Source: an uncultured Eudoraea sp. (GTDB lineage Bacteria > Bacteroidota > Bacteroidia > Flavobacteriales > Flavobacteriaceae). Taken from it: a stretch of 18,829 nt of DNA. Shown here one piece after another: positions 15,621 to 18,829 of this stretch (positions within the stretch are counted from its first letter, which is position 1; every line of letters begins with the position of its first letter). The translations under genes and the position numbers were made by a program. Below the pieces are notes generated by a model, which was not told the DNA's origin, did not search any database, and worked only from the letters and a program-made list of their open reading frames with translations. The stretch covers positions 1-18,829 of the forward strand of contig CAJQNH010000004.1 in NCBI GenBank assembly GCA_905479615.1, read 5' to 3'.

Positions 15621-17129
15621 ATGGAATACTTCGTTAATTGTAATACCTCTACATTAGCGCCGTACACAACACCCTTGGATAAATATAGGGCGGCGCATTT
15701 GTACAGAAGAATGGGTTTTAGTGCCTCAGTACAGACTATCAACCAGGCGGTTGGCCAAACAGCCGGCACCTTGGTAAATAGTTTGATCAATGAAGCCGTC
15801 AATATGGCACCCACTCCTGCACCTGCATGGGCCGATTGGAACAACAACAACTATCCGGCAGACGATGATGCGGCAAGACAAGTTAGACGTGCCCAAACAG
15901 AGGAATGGCGGATAAGCTACACCAGTGGCTTGCTGAATAACAATCTCAGGGAGCGGCTAAGCTTTTTCTGGAGCAACCATTTGGTTACAGAATTGGACGT
16001 TTATGATTGTAATTCATTCCTTTATTATTATGTGAATTGTCTTCAGCGAAACGCCATAGGTAATTTCAGAACCTTTATTAGTGAGATGGGTCTTACCAGC
16101 GCCATGCTATATTATCTGGATGGTGTTTATAACAATGGTAACAATCCCAATGAAAATTATGCAAGGGAATTGTATGAGCTTTTTACATTGGGTGAAGGAA
16201 ACGGTTACACCGAACAGGACATTATTGAAACAGCAAAGGCGCTTACCGGTTATGTTGAAAGAGGTGAAATAGGTTGTGAACAGGTCCTTTTTGATCCTAC
16301 CCGATTTGATGCCGGCCCTAAAACTATTCTAGGTCAGACTGGCAATTGGGGTTATGATGATGTTATAACTATCCTTTTCCAACAAAGGCCAAATGAAATA
16401 GCCGGCTTTATATGTGAAAAATTGTACGAATATCTTGTTCACCCCGATTCCAGGGATGATGCCGGTAATGCACAGACAATAATTTCAGGTATGGCAAGCA
16501 CTTTTGTTTCCAATAACTTTGAAATTGCCCCCGTACTTACACAACTTTTCTCAAGTCAGCACTTTTTTGATGATAAAGCAATAGGAGTCATTATAAAGAG
16601 TCCGTTTGATATTTACCTTAATCTAATCAACGAAACCAATTTCGCGTATGACAATGGAACTTTACTTAATGTGATTGATACAAGCCGACTTTTAGGACAG
16701 GAACTTTTTGATCCTGTGGATGTTGCCGGATGGCAAAGAAACAGGACATGGATTAACACCAACTTTATGATAGGGCGATGGCTCTCTGCTGAAGTATATC
16801 TGGAAATGTTTTACCAGAATAACCCCCAGCAGTTCCGCACCCTTGCAATGGATGCCGTTGGTGGTGCTAATAGCAACACAAGTAATCCCGAAACTGTGGT
16901 GAGCGCCATAGTTGATAAAATTACACCAAAAGGATTGCTTACACCCCAGGATTTTGAAAATGCAATGGATGTTTTCAAAATTGAAGATGTCCCGGAAAAC
17001 TATTACGGTCCGGATTATATTCCTGGCGGACTTGGGTTATGGATGCTTTCCGTTAGCCCGGAAGTACCTTCGCAAGTATTCTTATTGCTTATGCATTTAT
17101 CCAGACAACCCGAGTTTCAACTAAAATAA
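15621..17129 (+). CDS. DUF1800 domain-containing protein
   Basis: This 502-residue protein spans one DUF1800 domain. It shows the family's RAAHLYRRMGFS opening (23-34), the long LRERLSFFWSNH segment (about 109-120), the hallmark NENYARELYELFTLG (about 176-190) followed by a YTEQDI / ALTGY helix pair, and the GW-type motif VDVAGWQRN near 365-373. The function of DUF1800 is not established. There is no signal peptide or membrane segment, and an in-frame TAA nine bases upstream of the ATG rules out a longer N-terminus. The gene is followed after 11 nt by a DUF1501 gene, a pairing seen in many bacteria, so the two products probably work together; the partner carries the export signals. Identification is strong and role unknown. 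Confidence 0.9.
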   Translation: MEYFVNCNTSTLAPYTTPLDKYRAAHLYRRMGFSASVQTINQAVGQTAGTLVNSLINEAVNMAPTPAPAWADWNNNNYPADDDAARQVRRAQTEEWRISYTSGLLNNNLRERLSFFWSNHLVTELDVYDCNSFLYYYVNCLQRNAIGNFRTFISEMGLTSAMLYYLDGVYNNGNNPNENYARELYELFTLGEGNGYTEQDIIETAKALTGYVERGEIGCEQVLFDPTRFDAGPKTILGQTGNWGYDDVITILFQQRPNEIAGFICEKLYEYLVHPDSRDDAGNAQTIISGMASTFVSNNFEIAPVLTQLFSSQHFFDDKAIGVIIKSPFDIYLNLINETNFAYDNGTLLNVIDTSRLLGQELFDPVDVAGWQRNRTWINTNFMIGRWLSAEVYLEMFYQNNPQQFRTLAMDAVGGANSNTSNPETVVSAIVDKITPKGLLTPQDFENAMDVFKIEDVPENYYGPDYIPGGLGLWMLSVSPEVPSQVFLLLMHLSRQPEFQLK

Positions 17130-17140
17130 ATCCTACGACT

Positions 17141-18829
17141 ATGTGTAATAATCATTTACCTATAAATATAAAAAACAACAACGGACACGACGAGGAACAT
17201 AAGTATTGGAGCCGTCGATCCTTTTTACAGGCGTTGGGCATTGCCGGGTCTGGTTCTATGATGCTCGGCAGTAATATGCTGTCCGCATCTGCACCGTCCC
17301 CACTGACCGCGGCTATTGCCAATGCCGACACAGACAGTATACTGATCCTAATACGCCTTTCAGGGGGTAATGACGGATTGAGCACAGTGATCCCTATTGA
17401 GCAATACGATACCTACGCAAACGCAAGACCTAATATCTATATTCCGGAAAGTAAGATTCTTAAACTTACAGATGAGTTTGGAATCCCTACGTATATGAAT
17501 TCCCTGGAACCCATGTGGGGTGCCGGGCAAGTGAAAGCGGTTCATGGGGTAGGGTACGAAAATCAAAGTTTATCTCACTTTACAGGATCTGATATTTATG
17601 CGAATACCGATTTGACAACTACCGGTTTCGATGGCCTGAATACAGGTTGGATGGGTCGTTATTTCGAAAATATTTACCCGGATTACCTCGTAAATCCACC
17701 TGCAGCACCTGCAGCCATTCAAATTGGAAATTTTGGTAGTCTGGTATTCCAGGGTGAAGAAACCAACTATGCGTTTGTTACTTCAAATATCGATCAGTTG
17801 GAAGAAATAGCAGAATCCGGAGTTCAGTACAGCCTGGATGACAGTTTGTTCAATAACTGTATGTATGGAGATCAGCTTAAGTTCTTAAGAGGAGTAGCTA
17901 ATACCACATATGAATATTCCGGACTTATCCATGAAGCTTATGAAAGAGGACAAAATCAGGTTCAATATCAGGACAATGGTTTTGCAAGACAATTAGCGCT
18001 TTTGGCAAGACTTATTAAGGGTAATTTAGGCACAAAGGTGTACATGATCTCAATGGGTGGTTTTGATACTCACGGAAATCAGCCACTTGCCCATGAGCGA
18101 TTGATGTCTAATTTATCTATTGCTATCAATAATTTTTATGAAGATATTGCCTTTACACAACAAGATGAAAAGGTATTGAGTATGACATTTTCCGAATTCG
18201 GAAGACGAATATTTGAAAACGGTTCAAACGGTACAGACCACGGTAAAGCTGCACCAACCTTATTTTTCGGTTCAGGACTCAATGGAAGTGCCTTTGTAGG
18301 GGAACACCCATCCCTGGAAAGTCCTAATGGACGTGGAAATCTTGAATATACGATGGACTTTAGGGATCTGTATGCCACGGTCCTTGCAGAATGGTTGTGT
18401 GTCCCAATACCTTTGGTAGAGCAGCATTTACTGGATCACCCATATGCGCCGGTTGATCTTGGCTTTAATTGTAGTGGCGTGGAATTCCCCCCTATTGTTT
18501 ATAGTGATGAACCGCCAACGCCTCCAATGCCTGAAGATCCGGTTGCAGAAGATCCAACTCCTGAATTATTGGAAGCCATTGTTCACAAGCCATTTTATCC
18601 CACAAAAAGTACACCGCATATCTATTTAGAAATGCCTTTTACTGCTCATGTTGATATTCAATTATATAATATCCTGGGACAAAATGTTGGAACTGTTTAT
18701 AATCAGATTATGTCGGAAGGTTCTACCGAAATCAACATAAGGGAAAATTTACCTTCGCATTTGTCTACAGGCAAATACATATATAGGATACAAGTTTCGG
18801 ACAAAAAAATGTCTAAATCGATAATGGTA
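17141..18829 (+). CDS. DUF1501 protein with Tat signal and T9SS C-terminal sorting domain, 3' end outside window
   Basis: The frame is open for 563 codons to the window end. The N-terminus has a twin-arginine motif SRRSFLQALG (24-33) and a hydrophobic region, after an unusually long polar n-region rich in Asn and His. The DUF1501 domain (about 64-445) has SGGNDGLSTV, GGFDTHG (near 305), SEFGRR (near 350) and TDHG (near 365), typical of this family, which is related to the alkaline phosphatase/sulfatase superfamily; no activity is established. A Pro/Glu/Asp-rich linker (about 447-475) leads to a type A T9SS C-terminal domain (about 478-563) with YNILGQNVG and the ending GKYIYRIQVSDKKMSKSIMV, which normally closes the protein, so only a few codons are likely missing. 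The domain predicts surface delivery or release. It follows the DUF1800 gene by 11 nt. Confidence 0.9.
   Translation, partial: MCNNHLPINIKNNNGHDEEHKYWSRRSFLQALGIAGSGSMMLGSNMLSASAPSPLTAAIANADTDSILILIRLSGGNDGLSTVIPIEQYDTYANARPNIYIPESKILKLTDEFGIPTYMNSLEPMWGAGQVKAVHGVGYENQSLSHFTGSDIYANTDLTTTGFDGLNTGWMGRYFENIYPDYLVNPPAAPAAIQIGNFGSLVFQGEETNYAFVTSNIDQLEEIAESGVQYSLDDSLFNNCMYGDQLKFLRGVANTTYEYSGLIHEAYERGQNQVQYQDNGFARQLALLARLIKGNLGTKVYMISMGGFDTHGNQPLAHERLMSNLSIAINNFYEDIAFTQQDEKVLSMTFSEFGRRIFENGSNGTDHGKAAPTLFFGSGLNGSAFVGEHPSLESPNGRGNLEYTMDFRDLYATVLAEWLCVPIPLVEQHLLDHPYAPVDLGFNCSGVEFPPIVYSDEPPTPPMPEDPVAEDPTPELLEAIVHKPFYPTKSTPHIYLEMPFTAHVDIQLYNILGQNVGTVYNQIMSEGSTEINIRENLPSHLSTGKYIYRIQVSDKKMSKSIMV

Noticed and set aside
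1..18829. CRISPR arrays, tRNA or rRNA genes, insertion sequences, prophage or defence genes
   Set aside because: No regularly spaced direct repeats, no cloverleaf or rRNA-like sequence, and no transposase, integrase or nuclease-defence motifs were seen by eye on either strand.

Overview
The window looks like a chromosomal segment of a flavobacterium (Bacteroidota, probably family Flavobacteriaceae). The evidence is low GC content, several promoter elements of the Bacteroidota type (TTG, about 20 nt, TAnnTTTG), few Shine-Dalgarno sequences, a type IX secretion (T9SS) sorting domain at the C-terminus of the last protein, and protein sequences of flavobacterial style throughout. Assignments rest on motif reading and memory of families; no search was run.

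Layout. (1) Positions 1-2740, minus strand: a probable operon running GNAT acetyltransferase (SSAT-like) -> aspartate kinase -> PlsC-type acyltransferase, the last cut by the window edge. (2) Positions 2854-3875, plus strand: class 1 fructose-1,6-bisphosphatase with a one-base frameshift about four fifths of the way in. (3) Positions 3905-4327, minus strand: a TerB-like protein, convergent with the bisphosphatase. (4) Positions 4614-11203, plus strand: a DNA-repair block of Lhr-type DEXH helicase, PdeM/MPE metallophosphoesterase endonuclease and transcription-repair coupling factor Mfd, ending in a hairpin terminator. The exonuclease and ATP-dependent ligase that usually accompany the helicase and PdeM are not here. 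(5) Positions 11354-14345, plus strand: a possible 41-codon small ORF overlapping a Tat-exported Gfo/Idh/MocA oxidoreductase, then a beta-lactamase-family serine hydrolase with a lipoprotein-like signal. (6) Positions 14361-15431, minus strand: a YraN (UPF0102) nuclease-like protein and a stand-alone ACT-domain protein of the aspartokinase type. (7) Positions 15621-18829, plus strand: a DUF1800/DUF1501 pair; the DUF1501 protein carries both a Tat-type N-terminus and a T9SS C-terminal domain and is cut by the window end a few codons short of completion.

How the genes relate. The first block combines amino-acid biosynthesis (aspartate family), acyl transfer to lipids and gluconeogenesis, all housekeeping. 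The repair block joins strand unwinding, single-strand endonuclease action and transcription-coupled repair. The last third is dominated by envelope or exported proteins. No tRNA, rRNA, CRISPR array, insertion sequence, prophage or defence locus is visible. I did not find a clear undescribed multi-gene system. The most unusual points are the DUF1800/DUF1501 export arrangement, the bisphosphatase frameshift, the reduced helicase-PdeM cluster, and promoter elements placed almost on top of the pdeM and mfd starts.
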